Made by a program: the position numbers and the translations under genes. Below the pieces are notes generated by a model. That model searched no databases and was not told the DNA's origin. It saw nothing but the letters and a program-made list of their open reading frames with translations. A stretch of 64,000 nucleotides of DNA, taken from the NCBI GenBank assembly GCA_017451025.1, contig JAFSSM010000049.1:1-64000 (forward strand), read 5' to 3'. The stretch is from Synergistaceae bacterium. GTDB lineage: Bacteria > Synergistota > Synergistia > Synergistales > Aminobacteriaceae. Below are positions 1-7,170 of this stretch, one piece after another (position 1 is the first letter of the stretch; the number at the start of each line of letters is the position of its first letter).

Positions 1-3
1 ACA

Positions 4-1485
4 ATGGCACATCATGAAGTAACACCCGAAGAAATCGCCATGCTCGAAGAAATGGTGAAGAAGGCCAGAGCAGCCGCTGAGGTCATTGCCACCTACGACC
101 AGGAGAGAGTCGACCACCTCTGCAGAGCAATCTGCGCCGCACTGTACCCGCTGAAGGTCTGGGGACCTATCTGCGACGAAGCAGTTGACGAGACCAGACT
201 CGGCGACAAGGTAACCAAGAGGAACAAGCGCAACAAGCTGAAGCTGATCCTCCGCGACTGCCTCCGCCAGAAGAGCGTAGGAATCATCGAGACCATCCCG
301 GAAAAAGGCCTCGTGAAGTACGCAAAGCCCGTAGGCGTAATCGCAACCCTCGTTCCCACAACGAACCCCTGCGTTACCCCTGCCGGTCAGGCAATCTACG
401 CTGTGAAGGCACGCGACGTTCTGATTTGCTCGCCGCACCCCAGAGCGAAGAAGACAACCTGCAAGACCGTCAACATCATCCGCGACGTTCTCGCCCGTGA
501 AGGCGCACCCGCTGACATCATCCAGGTAATCGCCGAGCCGAGCATCACGCTCACTCAGGAGCTTATGAAGATGGTCGACCTCGTCATCGCCACCGGCGGC
601 CGTCCGATGGTTCGTTCAGCGTACTCGTCAGGCGTTCCTGCCTACGGTTCAGGCGCGGGCAACTCGACCGTCATCGTCGACAACACCGCCAACACCAAAG
701 AGCGCGCATACGAGGCCGCAACCAACACCAGAATCTCCAAGTGTTCAGACTTCGGTTCAGGGTGCTCCTGCGACGGCAACCTCATTGTTCACGAGGATGT
801 GTACGATGACTTCGTCGAGGGCCTCAAGAAGGAAGGCGCGTACATCCCGACATGGGAGCAGGCAGAAGCAATCAAGAAGGTAATGTGGGACGAGACCGGC
901 CACCGTCTGCCCGACACAGTCGCAATCAGCGCACAGGCACTTGCGAAGGCGGCAGGGTTCGAGATCGGGCCGGAGTACAAGTTCATCGCAGTACCGAACA
1001 ACGGCCAGAAGGAAGGCTTCACTATCAGGACAGCAGAGGACATCAAGAAGTGCATCGGCAAGGAGCATTTCTTCAGCACCGAGAAGCTCACAACCCTCCT
1101 TACGCTCTTCAAGTATGGCGGAGAGTTCCAGACCGCACTTGACATCATGCAGGAAATCTTCGACAAGGCCGGCGGCAAGGGCCACTCCTGCGGACTGTAC
1201 TCCTTCGACGACGACCACATTCATCGTCTGGGAATGTGCGCACCCGTTTCGCGCTGCATGATCCGCCAGCCGAACAACCGCGGCAACGCAGGAAGTGCCA
1301 CAAACGGAATGCCCCCGACCAACTCGATGGGCTGCGGCACATGGGGCGGCAACATCGTGAGCGAGAACATAACGCTGAAGCACTACATGAACACGACGTG
1401 GGTAGCGCGTCCGATCATGGAGGATATGCCTTCACTTCAGGCACTGTTCGGCGAGTTCTACGAGGACGGAATGGACGAGGAATAA
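4..1485 (+). CDS. CoA-acylating aldehyde dehydrogenase (EutE/AdhE-N/SauS-like)
   Basis: This 493-aa protein belongs to the aldehyde dehydrogenase superfamily, in the group that converts an aldehyde plus CoA and NAD(P)+ into an acyl-CoA. The segment KPVGVIATLVPTTNP (from about residue 107) is the usual nucleotide-binding start of acylating enzymes. The motif SDFGSGCSCDG holds the candidate catalytic cysteine, Cys254 (Cys256 is close by). From memory this motif and the length resemble sulfoacetaldehyde dehydrogenase (SauS) more than EutE or AdhE, but substrate cannot be settled here; acetaldehyde, succinate semialdehyde or sulfoacetaldehyde are all possible. No microcompartment targeting peptide or shell gene is visible, and upstream neighbours are outside the window. 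The start is the first ATG; only three bases precede it, so a longer N-terminus cannot be excluded. A hairpin terminator follows. Confidence 0.85.
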   Translation: MAHHEVTPEEIAMLEEMVKKARAAAEVIATYDQERVDHLCRAICAALYPLKVWGPICDEAVDETRLGDKVTKRNKRNKLKLILRDCLRQKSVGIIETIPEKGLVKYAKPVGVIATLVPTTNPCVTPAGQAIYAVKARDVLICSPHPRAKKTTCKTVNIIRDVLAREGAPADIIQVIAEPSITLTQELMKMVDLVIATGGRPMVRSAYSSGVPAYGSGAGNSTVIVDNTANTKERAYEAATNTRISKCSDFGSGCSCDGNLIVHEDVYDDFVEGLKKEGAYIPTWEQAEAIKKVMWDETGHRLPDTVAISAQALAKAAGFEIGPEYKFIAVPNNGQKEGFTIRTAEDIKKCIGKEHFFSTEKLTTLLTLFKYGGEFQTALDIMQEIFDKAGGKGHSCGLYSFDDDHIHRLGMCAPVSRCMIRQPNNRGNAGSATNGMPPTNSMGCGTWGGNIVSENITLKHYMNTTWVARPIMEDMPSLQALFGEFYEDGMDEE

Positions 1486-1506
1486 CAGCCTCCTAATTTG
1501 TTTCAG

Positions 1507-1542
1507 CACCCTTCGGAGAAATCCGGGGGTGTTTTTGTTTTT
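1507..1542 (+). terminator. Rho-independent terminator after the aldehyde dehydrogenase
   Basis: CACCC (1507-1511) pairs with GGGTG (1527-1531). TT/GG wobbles and CGGA/TCCG extend the stem around a GAAA loop. A T-rich run follows. It insulates the dehydrogenase from the lipoprotein promoter that begins 13 nt further on. Confidence 0.85.
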
Positions 1543-1554
1543 GGGTAAGTAATC

Positions 1555-1585
1555 TTGACAGGGGGGGGGGGGGATAGGGTAGAAT
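1555..1585 (+). promoter_or_regulatory. Promoter with a G13 homopolymer in its spacer (predicted phase-variable)
   Basis: A perfect -35 TTGACA (1555-1560) is followed directly by 13 consecutive G (1561-1573), six other bases, and a -10 TAGAAT (1580-1585). The spacer is 19 nt, two longer than the optimum; loss of two G would give 17. Slippage in such tracts is an established means of varying promoter strength in Neisseria outer-membrane genes. The only downstream gene is the lipoprotein at 1619. Switching itself is inferred. Confidence 0.75.
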
Positions 1586-1618
1586 AGCTCTGCATAAATT
1601 TATCAGGAGGTAATAATC

Positions 1619-2356
1619 ATGCGGAGCACGAGAAATTTTGTGTGGATTGTCCTTTTTATGGTGATGGTGTTTGTGGTCGTGTCGGGAGGATGTGGCGGCA
1701 GCGGTGGAGGTTCAGTGAGTGAACCAGACAATAATGCGTGGGACACTGACCCTTACCCCTACAACGTGAACCAGCCGGAGAATGACAACGACAACGACAA
1801 CGATGACACTGGCGACACCACACCGAACCCTCAGCCGGACAACACGGGTAATTCTTCGCCTGTAGTGATTAGTGGTACGTGGGAGATTGTTTCGGGCTAC
1901 GGTATCAGTTCTATTGACATATCGGGGGGAACATCTGTGCTTCACCACACATACGCACTTGGAAAGAACACTGCAGTCAATATTCAGATGTCAAAGAGTA
2001 CGTATTCATATCTAGGTTATTATTCTATGACATTATCAGGAAATAACGTTATTGCTGGTGCGATTCTTACCGTCTACTATACAATTGATGAATACCCCAA
2101 TTATGAGGCCAAACCACGCGACAGGTTCAGGGGAGCACTTCCATTTGCTTACATAGGGAATGGAATCTATCAGTGTACCGAGAAACTCATCGAGAATATC
2201 TCAGGTGTAACGGGTAATGCAGGAAACTTCACATATACCATAAAACTGGAGAATCCCTCAACTTTGAGTTGGACTGTATGGAACAAGACTAATGACATCA
2301 CATTGGGGTCATCTGATGAAGAATTATGGAATATAATTCTGCGGAAGGTGCAATGA
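1619..2356 (+). CDS. Predicted surface lipoprotein under a G-tract promoter
   Basis: This 245-aa protein of unknown function begins with two basic residues, a strongly hydrophobic segment (about residues 8-22) and a lipobox ending VSGGC, with Cys25 as the predicted lipidated residue. A Gly/Ser-rich stretch follows, then an Asp/Asn-rich linker (about residues 50-70) encoded partly by a GACAAC hexamer repeat. The C-terminal 160 residues are Tyr/Thr/Ser-rich and look like a beta-sheet domain starting GTWEIVSG, faintly reminiscent of lipocalin-like folds, but I do not recognise a family. AGGAGG (1605-1610) precedes the ATG at 1619. The gene stands alone between a terminator and rpsD. Its promoter spacer carries a G13 tract, so expression is predicted to vary between cells. 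The hexamer repeat keeps frame and would only change linker length. Confidence 0.8.
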   Translation: MRSTRNFVWIVLFMVMVFVVVSGGCGGSGGGSVSEPDNNAWDTDPYPYNVNQPENDNDNDNDDTGDTTPNPQPDNTGNSSPVVISGTWEIVSGYGISSIDISGGTSVLHHTYALGKNTAVNIQMSKSTYSYLGYYSMTLSGNNVIAGAILTVYYTIDEYPNYEAKPRDRFRGALPFAYIGNGIYQCTEKLIENISGVTGNAGNFTYTIKLENPSTLSWTVWNKTNDITLGSSDEELWNIILRKVQ

Positions 2357-2377
2357 GCGCAAAAACTTTACAATTCC

Positions 2378-2391
2378 TAGCACGGGTGCTA
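2378..2391 (+). promoter_or_regulatory. Small hairpin in the rpsD leader
   Basis: TAGCAC (2378-2383) and GTGCTA (2386-2391) form a perfect 6-bp inverted repeat with a two-base centre, 48 nt before the rpsD start. S4 autoregulates translation through its own leader in several bacteria. Whether this element does so is not shown. It is too short a loop for an ordinary stem, so it may instead act as a dyad site in DNA. Confidence 0.3.
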
Positions 2392-2439
2392 AACTCACTT
2401 CATACCAATCATACATACATCAAGGAGCGTTTAACTAAA

Positions 2440-3051
2440 TTGGCAACAAGAAGAGAACCTCGCTTTAAATTATGCCGCCATCTGGGAGTCAACGTTTGCG
2501 GACATCCTAAGGCATTAAAGCGTTCAGACACAAAGAAGAATGCCGCCGCAGCTGCAGCCCGCACAGGACAGAAGGTCTCGCAGTACGGCCTCCAGCTCAT
2601 GGAGAAGCAGAAGATTAAGGCCTATTACGGAATCTTAGAGAGACAGTTTGCACGTTATTTCGACATCGCCAAGAAGAGTCAGGACACCACAGGTACAGCC
2701 CTTCTCCGCGCACTCGAGTGCAGGCTCGACAACCTCGTCTACAGGACAGGCTTCGCCCGCTCAATCCGCCAGGCCAGGCAGCTCGTATCTCACGGACACA
2801 TCCTCGTCAACGGCCAGAAGGTAGACATCCCTTCATACGGAGTGAAGGTCAACGACGTTATCAGCCTCAAGGAAAAGACACGCACAAATCCCCTCGTTGA
2901 GACAAACTTCAACGGATTCGTGGCGTTCAACGTACCCTACCTTGAGAAGGACAAGGCAAACTTCAGCGCAAAGCTCATCCGTGAACCCCTGCGCGAAGAA
3001 TTACCCATCGAGGTGAACGAAATTCTCGCAGTTGAGTTGTACTCAAAGTAG
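2440..3051 (+). CDS. rpsD: 30S ribosomal protein S4
   Basis: Ribosomal protein S4 is a primary 16S rRNA-binding assembly protein and, in many bacteria, a translational repressor. The frame is open from 2326, but the S4 N-terminus ([15 protein letters not shown]) begins at a TTG at 2440, preceded by AAGGAG (2422-2427). This gives 203 aa, normal for the family; the upstream residues overlap the lipoprotein 3' end and are not S4-like. The S4 RNA-binding domain is present at about residues 92-155, including [15 protein letters not shown] and the HGHILVNG loop. Two N-terminal cysteines ([12 protein letters not shown]) are present, without the full set of zinc ligands. The gene is transcribed alone between the lipoprotein and the metK riboswitch. 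Confidence 0.95.
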   Translation: MATRREPRFKLCRHLGVNVCGHPKALKRSDTKKNAAAAAARTGQKVSQYGLQLMEKQKIKAYYGILERQFARYFDIAKKSQDTTGTALLRALECRLDNLVYRTGFARSIRQARQLVSHGHILVNGQKVDIPSYGVKVNDVISLKEKTRTNPLVETNFNGFVAFNVPYLEKDKANFSAKLIREPLREELPIEVNEILAVELYSK

Positions 3052-3074
3052 CAGGAATTAACTCAATAATACAG

Positions 3075-3178
3075 CTCTTATCGAGAGAGGTGGAGGGACC
3101 GACCCTGTGAAGCCCGGCAACCTGTCAAATCAGGTGCCAATATCGGCAGCGTAGTAACAGCTGGATGATGAGAGAGAG
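3075..3178 (+). ncRNA. SAM-I (S-box) riboswitch aptamer of metK
   Basis: The conserved S-box elements occur in order: CTTATCGAGAGAGGTGGAGGGA, the TGAAGCCCGGCAACC core, a P3 stem CCTG/CAGG with GGTGCCAA, a GCAG-like segment, and the closing GATGAGAG that pairs with the 5' CTTATC. The usual CTGG/CCAG-type P2 pairing is replaced by CCGA (3099-3102) and TCGG, a compensatory change that supports the fold. It binds S-adenosylmethionine and, with the terminator at 3200-3234, should repress metK when SAM is plentiful. Confidence 0.95.
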
Positions 3179-3199
3179 ATTACATAGAAAATTTGTGTG

Positions 3200-3234
3200 C
3201 ACTCTCCTGAATCATTCAGGGGAGTGTATTTTTA
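3200..3234 (+). terminator. Riboswitch expression-platform terminator for metK
   Basis: CACTCTCCTGAA (3200-3211) pairs with TTCAGGGGAGTG (3215-3226) around a TCA loop, followed by TATTTTTAT. It lies between the SAM-I aptamer and the metK ribosome binding site, as expected for SAM-induced termination. Confidence 0.92.
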
Positions 3235-3252
3235 TGAACAGGAGGATAAATT

Positions 3253-4452
3253 ATGTCAGAGAACTTCATTTTTTCGTCGGAATCAGTAACTGAAGGACAC
3301 CCCGACAAAGTTGCGGATCAGATTTCTGATGCAGTGCTTGACGCGATTCTGAAGGATGACCCTATGGGCAGAGTTGCCTGTGAGGTTATGGTGTCAACAG
3401 GTTTTGTCGTTGCCGCAGGAGAAATTTCCACGAAGGCAGTAATAGACATTCAGAAGATAGCCCGCGAGACAATAAGGGAAATCGGCTACAACCGTGCAAA
3501 GTACGGCTTCGACTGCGACACATGCGCTGTGTTCACGGCAATAGACGAACAGTCAGGAGATATTGCGCAGGGAGTGGATGATGCAATCGAAGTGAGAGGC
3601 CAGGACTTGGCCGACAGCGACATTGCGAAGATAGGCGCGGGGGATCAGGGTATGATGTTCGGTTACGCGACGAACGAGACGAAGGAATTTATGCCGATGC
3701 CGATTGCTCTGGCACATGCTCTTTCGCGCAGACTGACAGCAGTCCGCAAAGACGGAACGCTCAAGTATTTACGTCCCGACGGAAAGACTCAGGTATCCCT
3801 GCGCTACGAGAACAGGAAGGCCGTACACGCAGATACTATCATTGTGTCGACGCAGCACAGCCCTGACGTGAGCCTGAAGCAGATTCGCGAGGACATGATT
3901 GAGCAGGTTATCAGGCCCATCGTCCCCGAATACCTCATCGACAATAACACGCGCTTCTTCGTGAACCCTACGGGACGTTTCGTGAAGGGCGGTCCTGCGG
4001 CAGACTCGGGGCTGACCGGCAGAAAGATTATCGTTGACACCTACGGCGGATGGGTTCCTCACGGAGGCGGGGCTTTTTCCGGCAAGGACCCCACGAAGGT
4101 AGACCGGAGCGGAGCGTACATGACGCGTTACGCGGCCAAGAATATTGTTGCGGCGGGATTGGCTGATGAGTGCCAGATTCAGGTGGCGTATGCTATCGGA
4201 GTGGCGGAGCCGGTATCGCTGAACGTCAACACCTTTGGTACAGCGAAGATAAGTGAAGCACGGATTGCGGAATTACTGCGTGAGTGCTTTGACTTCAGGC
4301 CGGCGGCGATAATCCGGGATTTGGACTTGAGAAAGCCGCAGTATAAAGCTGTAGCGTCTTACGGGCACATGGGAAGAATTGACCTGCCGGAACTTCCTGG
4401 ATGGGAGAAGACCGACAGGGTTGATGTTTTGCGTAAGGCAGCAGGAATATAG
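3253..4452 (+). CDS. metK: S-adenosylmethionine synthetase
   Basis: MetK makes S-adenosylmethionine from methionine and ATP in the cytoplasm. The 399-aa length is typical. Signature segments are [17 protein letters not shown] near the N-terminus (metal and substrate binding), [12 protein letters not shown] at about residue 128, and [19 protein letters not shown] at about residue 271. AGGAGG (3241-3246) precedes the ATG at the right distance. Its own product regulates it through the SAM-I riboswitch directly upstream. The gene converges on the minus-strand glycosyltransferase-like gene, with a shared hairpin between them. metA, the first step of methionine synthesis, is about 30 kb away at 33173. 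Confidence 0.98.
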   Translation: MSENFIFSSESVTEGHPDKVADQISDAVLDAILKDDPMGRVACEVMVSTGFVVAAGEISTKAVIDIQKIARETIREIGYNRAKYGFDCDTCAVFTAIDEQSGDIAQGVDDAIEVRGQDLADSDIAKIGAGDQGMMFGYATNETKEFMPMPIALAHALSRRLTAVRKDGTLKYLRPDGKTQVSLRYENRKAVHADTIIVSTQHSPDVSLKQIREDMIEQVIRPIVPEYLIDNNTRFFVNPTGRFVKGGPAADSGLTGRKIIVDTYGGWVPHGGGAFSGKDPTKVDRSGAYMTRYAAKNIVAAGLADECQIQVAYAIGVAEPVSLNVNTFGTAKISEARIAELLRECFDFRPAAIIRDLDLRKPQYKAVASYGHMGRIDLPELPGWEKTDRVDVLRKAAGI

Positions 4453-4463
4453 ACACGAAAGAA

Positions 4464-4489
4464 TCCCTCCCTGAATTTTCGGGGAGGGA
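4464..4489. terminator. Bidirectional terminator between metK and the convergent gene
   Basis: TCCCTCC (4464-4470) pairs with GGAGGGA (4483-4489), with a further C/G pair. A T-containing run follows on the plus strand, and T residues follow on the minus strand (TTTCGTG). It lies between the convergent 3' ends. Confidence 0.8.
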
Positions 4490-4494
4490 CTTTG

Positions 4495-5515
4495 TTATAT
4501 TCTACGTTTAATTGCTTCATAAACCGAACGGAACAGACATCTTCTGTGTACTCGGCTCAAGAATCGCATTACTTTGCCTAGTCCGTCGCAATTGTGCCTC
4601 AGGCTTAGTTTCGCAAATAACGACATATCAGCACAATACTTCTTGGACACAATATTAATCGCCTCTGGTTTTCTGTCGTATTGATGTACTACTGCCGCAA
4701 TTTCTCCTTTGCCGTTGAGGAAATTACCATTTGAGTCAACATTAATCTCCTTCGCAGCTGTCAGGCCTATAGTCATTACATACCCGTCATAGTTGGTGCT
4801 TGTGCTTATAACATCTGCGAACATCTTATCGTGGTAAATTATGTAATTGCCTATGCCCTGTTCTATAACGTGCAAACGCAGAGACCACTCAGAATTAAGT
4901 ATGTCAGACATTACGCTTGAATAATTCATAAATTCCTCAGTGGTTCCCCACACAGTTCCAACGCATATGATCGTATTGTCCTTGAGTTCCTGGTATATAT
5001 CATTGCCATATGCATTTATGATCCATTTAGCATTATTTTGGGAGTCTTCGCCTATGGTGAAGTCCTCAAGTGCTATACCTAGTAACGGTTTGGAAGAGTC
5101 GCATAGCTTGAACAAGTCCCGCTGGAAAATTACGTCACGTACATCTGCCGTAAGCACCATATCATATTTATCGGTGTTATCCTTCAGAAAGTCATAATAA
5201 ATCTTCCACCTGATGTTGATTATTCTCTGGCCTGACAGCTCATCCGGTATTGGTCTTACATCGACTCCGCAAGCTCTGATCTTGTCTTGCGTCTCTTCGG
5301 ACATGTTGCCAGTTAACATTAAGCAGTCGCAGTTCTCAAAGCCAGCCTGCATATACGAATTGAAGAATGGTGCTACCTCATCCCATATGTAATTGGTGAT
5401 TGCTCCGATTATGAGATTTTTGCGTGTTGGAGAATGTGATTGTGATGAAGATACAGAATCAGCGTGAACCGTGAACCGTGAACCGTGAACCGTTATACTG
5501 AGATACTTTCTCCAT
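4495..5515 (-). CDS. Glycosyltransferase-like protein, phase-variable by heptamer repeats (OFF frame here)
   Basis: The continuous frame runs from about 5517 to 4495, but it has no usual start before an internal ATG at 5352, which would cut off the first strand of the fold (KNLIIGAITNYIWDEVAPFF). A properly spaced start exists at ATG 5515-5513, behind GGAGG; it is out of frame and stops at TGA 5461-5459 after 18 codons. Between this ATG and the body lie four CGTGAAC repeats (5463-5490). Losing one 7-bp unit restores the frame and gives a 337-aa protein. The body has VLTADVRDVIFQRD, a DxD-like motif of GT-A glycosyltransferase-like proteins, and a basic C-terminus. It would probably modify surface glycan. 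The family is recognised only at fold level; the truncated internal start is a less likely alternative. Confidence 0.8.
5463..5490 (+). repeat. Four perfect CGTGAAC heptanucleotide repeats
   Basis: Four exact tandem copies of CGTGAAC, plus a partial CGT, lie inside the 5' coding region of the minus-strand glycosyltransferase-like gene. Seven is not a multiple of three, so each gain or loss of one copy changes the frame. Four copies are OFF; three or six would be ON. Confidence 0.95.
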
Positions 5516-5540
5516 TGTCAAGCCTCCGCATGAATTTTTA

Positions 5541-5556
5541 TAGTGAATGTTCACTA
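5541..5556. promoter_or_regulatory. Palindrome in the divergent intergenic region
   Basis: TAGTGAA (5541-5547) and TTCACTA (5550-5556) are perfect inverted repeats two bases apart. They lie between the phase-variable gene (-) and rlmB (+). A related half-site, TCACTATTC, recurs at about 5582-5590. This looks like an operator, but the regulator is unknown. Confidence 0.4.
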
Positions 5557-5573
5557 TTCTAACACATTGCTAG

Positions 5574-5579
5574 TATAAT
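5574..5579 (+). promoter_or_regulatory. rlmB: Probable -10 element for rlmB
   Basis: A perfect TATAAT lies 25 nt before the GGGAGG ribosome binding site of rlmB. No good -35 is visible at 17 nt, and the palindrome at 5541-5556 covers that position, so activation or repression there is possible. Confidence 0.5.
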
Positions 5580-5615
5580 TCTCACTATTCACCAATTTTT
5601 CACAGGGAGGAATCC

Positions 5616-6365
5616 ATCATCACAAACAACGAAAACATTTGCAGAGGACGCAAACCAGTTATAGACCTCCTCACTAAATCACCGTCACGCTGTGCAAAGC
5701 TCCTGATTGCCAATAACGTCCGCCCTCCATTTCTCGACGAAGTCATTGATGCGGCAAAAAGTGCAGGAGTAACTTTTCAGCTCGTTGCTCCTCAGGCACT
5801 TGACAAACTCGCAGGAGGCGAAAAGCATCAGGGCGTAATCTGCCGTCTCACCCAGGCCAGAACACAGACGCTCGAGGACTTATTGCGGGAGCTTGAGGGG
5901 AAAACTTCGGCCTTAATCGTCGTCCTCGACCACATAGAAGACCCCCACAATCTCGGAGCAATAATTCGTTCCGCAGAAGCAGGCGGTGCTTCCGGCGTAA
6001 TTTCCGCAAAAAGACGTTCTGCCCTTCCGACAGATACCGTCATCAAAACCAGCGCAGGAGCTTCGCTGAGATTACCGCTAGTTCAGGTCGCGAATATCAC
6101 CCGCACAATCGAGCAGCTAAAGGCCGCAAATTTCTGGACTGTCGGGCTTGACGCAAAAGCACAGTCATCAATCTGGAGCGAGCCTCTCCCGGAAAGAACT
6201 GCTCTCGTTGTTGGCGCGGAGGGTGAAGGACTCTCGCGGTTGGTCGCTGAAACTTGCGACATGCTCAGGAAAATTCCCATCAATCAGGAAGGCGTCAGCT
6301 CACTCAATGCTAGTGTAGCTGCTGCTCTGGGAATATTTGAGTGGGCAAGAGTTCACGCAGATTAG
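5616..6365 (+). CDS. rlmB: 23S rRNA 2'-O-methyltransferase RlmB-like (SpoU/TrmH family), apparent AUC start
   Basis: This is a TrmH/SpoU (SPOUT) methyltransferase, the family that 2'-O-methylates G2251 of 23S rRNA. All three motifs are present: LDHIEDPHNLGAIIRSAEA, LVVGAEGEGLSRL and IPINQEGVSSLNASVAAAL. The N-terminal substrate-binding domain (ICRGRKPVIDLLTKSPSRCAKLLIAN) is open in the same frame back to an in-frame stop at 5571, but that stretch has no ATG, GTG or TTG; the first usual start is TTG 5883, which would delete the whole domain. A strong GGGAGG (5605-5610) sits 5 and 8 nt before tandem ATC codons at 5616 and 5619, so initiation at AUC, as with the AUU of infC, is the best reading. 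The product would be 248-249 aa. A point mutation or sequencing error in an ATG is the alternative. Confidence 0.85.
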   Translation: MITNNENICRGRKPVIDLLTKSPSRCAKLLIANNVRPPFLDEVIDAAKSAGVTFQLVAPQALDKLAGGEKHQGVICRLTQARTQTLEDLLRELEGKTSALIVVLDHIEDPHNLGAIIRSAEAGGASGVISAKRRSALPTDTVIKTSAGASLRLPLVQVANITRTIEQLKAANFWTVGLDAKAQSSIWSEPLPERTALVVGAEGEGLSRLVAETCDMLRKIPINQEGVSSLNASVAAALGIFEWARVHAD

Positions 6366-6377
6366 CCAACACAAAAA

Positions 6378-6407
6378 CAGCACTCCCTGACATTTACGAG
6401 AGTGCTG
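6378..6407. terminator. Terminator between convergent rlmB and the TerD-like gene
   Basis: CAGCACTC (6378-6385) pairs with GAGTGCTG (6400-6407). The minus strand continues with TTTTTGTG, giving a canonical terminator for the TerD-like gene. The plus strand has only a weak T run. Confidence 0.85.
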
Positions 6408-6445
6408 CTCAATTATTGCTTGTGCTCAAAAACTTGAAGTATCAA

Positions 6446-7018
6446 TCAATTGCCGTACTGCTGGCCAAGTGCCTGAAGTCCACCCTTGAACCCAGAACCC
6501 ACTGCCTTAAAGTTCCAGCCTCCATCATGACGGTAAATTTCTCCGACAACTACTGCTGTCTCAATCGAAAAATCTTCGCCCAAGTCATAACGGATAAGTT
6601 CTTTCCCGCTGGCCTCATCAACTACACGCGCAAATGCGTTCGAAACCTGCCCGAAATTCTGCTTGCGTTCCTCTGCCTGGTAGATAGTTACCGTGATCGC
6701 AATTTTGTCCACGCTCGCAGGTATGCGCGACAAGTCAATTTTTATCTGCTCGTCGTCGCCCTCACCCTCACCGGTCAGGTTATCGCCCATATGCTGAACT
6801 GCACCAGACGAATGCTTCAGGTTGTTGTAGAACACCAAATCACTTGAGCTTGTCATTTTTCCGTTCGCCCCGAGCAGAAATGCCGAAGCATCGAGGTCAA
6901 AAGCTGCCTGACCATCATACTGGTTGACATCCCAGCCAAGTCCAATAAGTATTTTCGACAGTCCCGGATTGTCCTTCGTCAGACTGGTTCTCTGACCCTT
7001 CATAAGATTCAACGCCAT
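6446..7018 (-). CDS. TerD-family stress protein
   Basis: This 190-aa protein has the TerD domain fold, starting [13 protein letters not shown] and containing the core [24 protein letters not shown], then [19 protein letters not shown], which carries the acidic Ca2+-binding residues of the family. TerD/TerE/GSP16-type proteins are cytosolic and linked to tellurite, phage and general stress resistance; the biochemical role is not settled. The start was placed at ATG 7018, behind AGGAGG, rather than at the upstream TTG at 7048, because the family N-terminus begins there. No other ter gene (terB, terC, terZ) is adjacent, so it is an orphan copy. It is divergent from gltX. Confidence 0.9.
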   Translation of the reverse strand: MALNLMKGQRTSLTKDNPGLSKILIGLGWDVNQYDGQAAFDLDASAFLLGANGKMTSSSDLVFYNNLKHSSGAVQHMGDNLTGEGEGDDEQIKIDLSRIPASVDKIAITVTIYQAEERKQNFGQVSNAFARVVDEASGKELIRYDLGEDFSIETAVVVGEIYRHDGGWNFKAVGSGFKGGLQALGQQYGN

Positions 7019-7170
7019 AAAGAACGCCTCCTGAGAGATTTTTGGCAATAATATTGAGATTTTTCGGCGGTGTCCAGTGCACCAGATTCAGACAGGGCAA
7101 GCTATTTTTGAGGGCGTGTATAATTTCTCTGTCAGTCATAAATTTTTCACATCAAAGGAGATTTTTATAT

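Noticed and set aside
757-1383. Long minus-strand open frame opposite the aldehyde dehydrogenase
   Set aside because: It lacks a ribosome binding site and any recognisable pattern, and is a mirror of the strongly codon-biased plus-strand gene.
1785-1810. GACAAC hexamer repeat in the lipoprotein gene as a phase switch
   Set aside because: The unit is six bases, so copy changes keep the frame and would alter only linker length.
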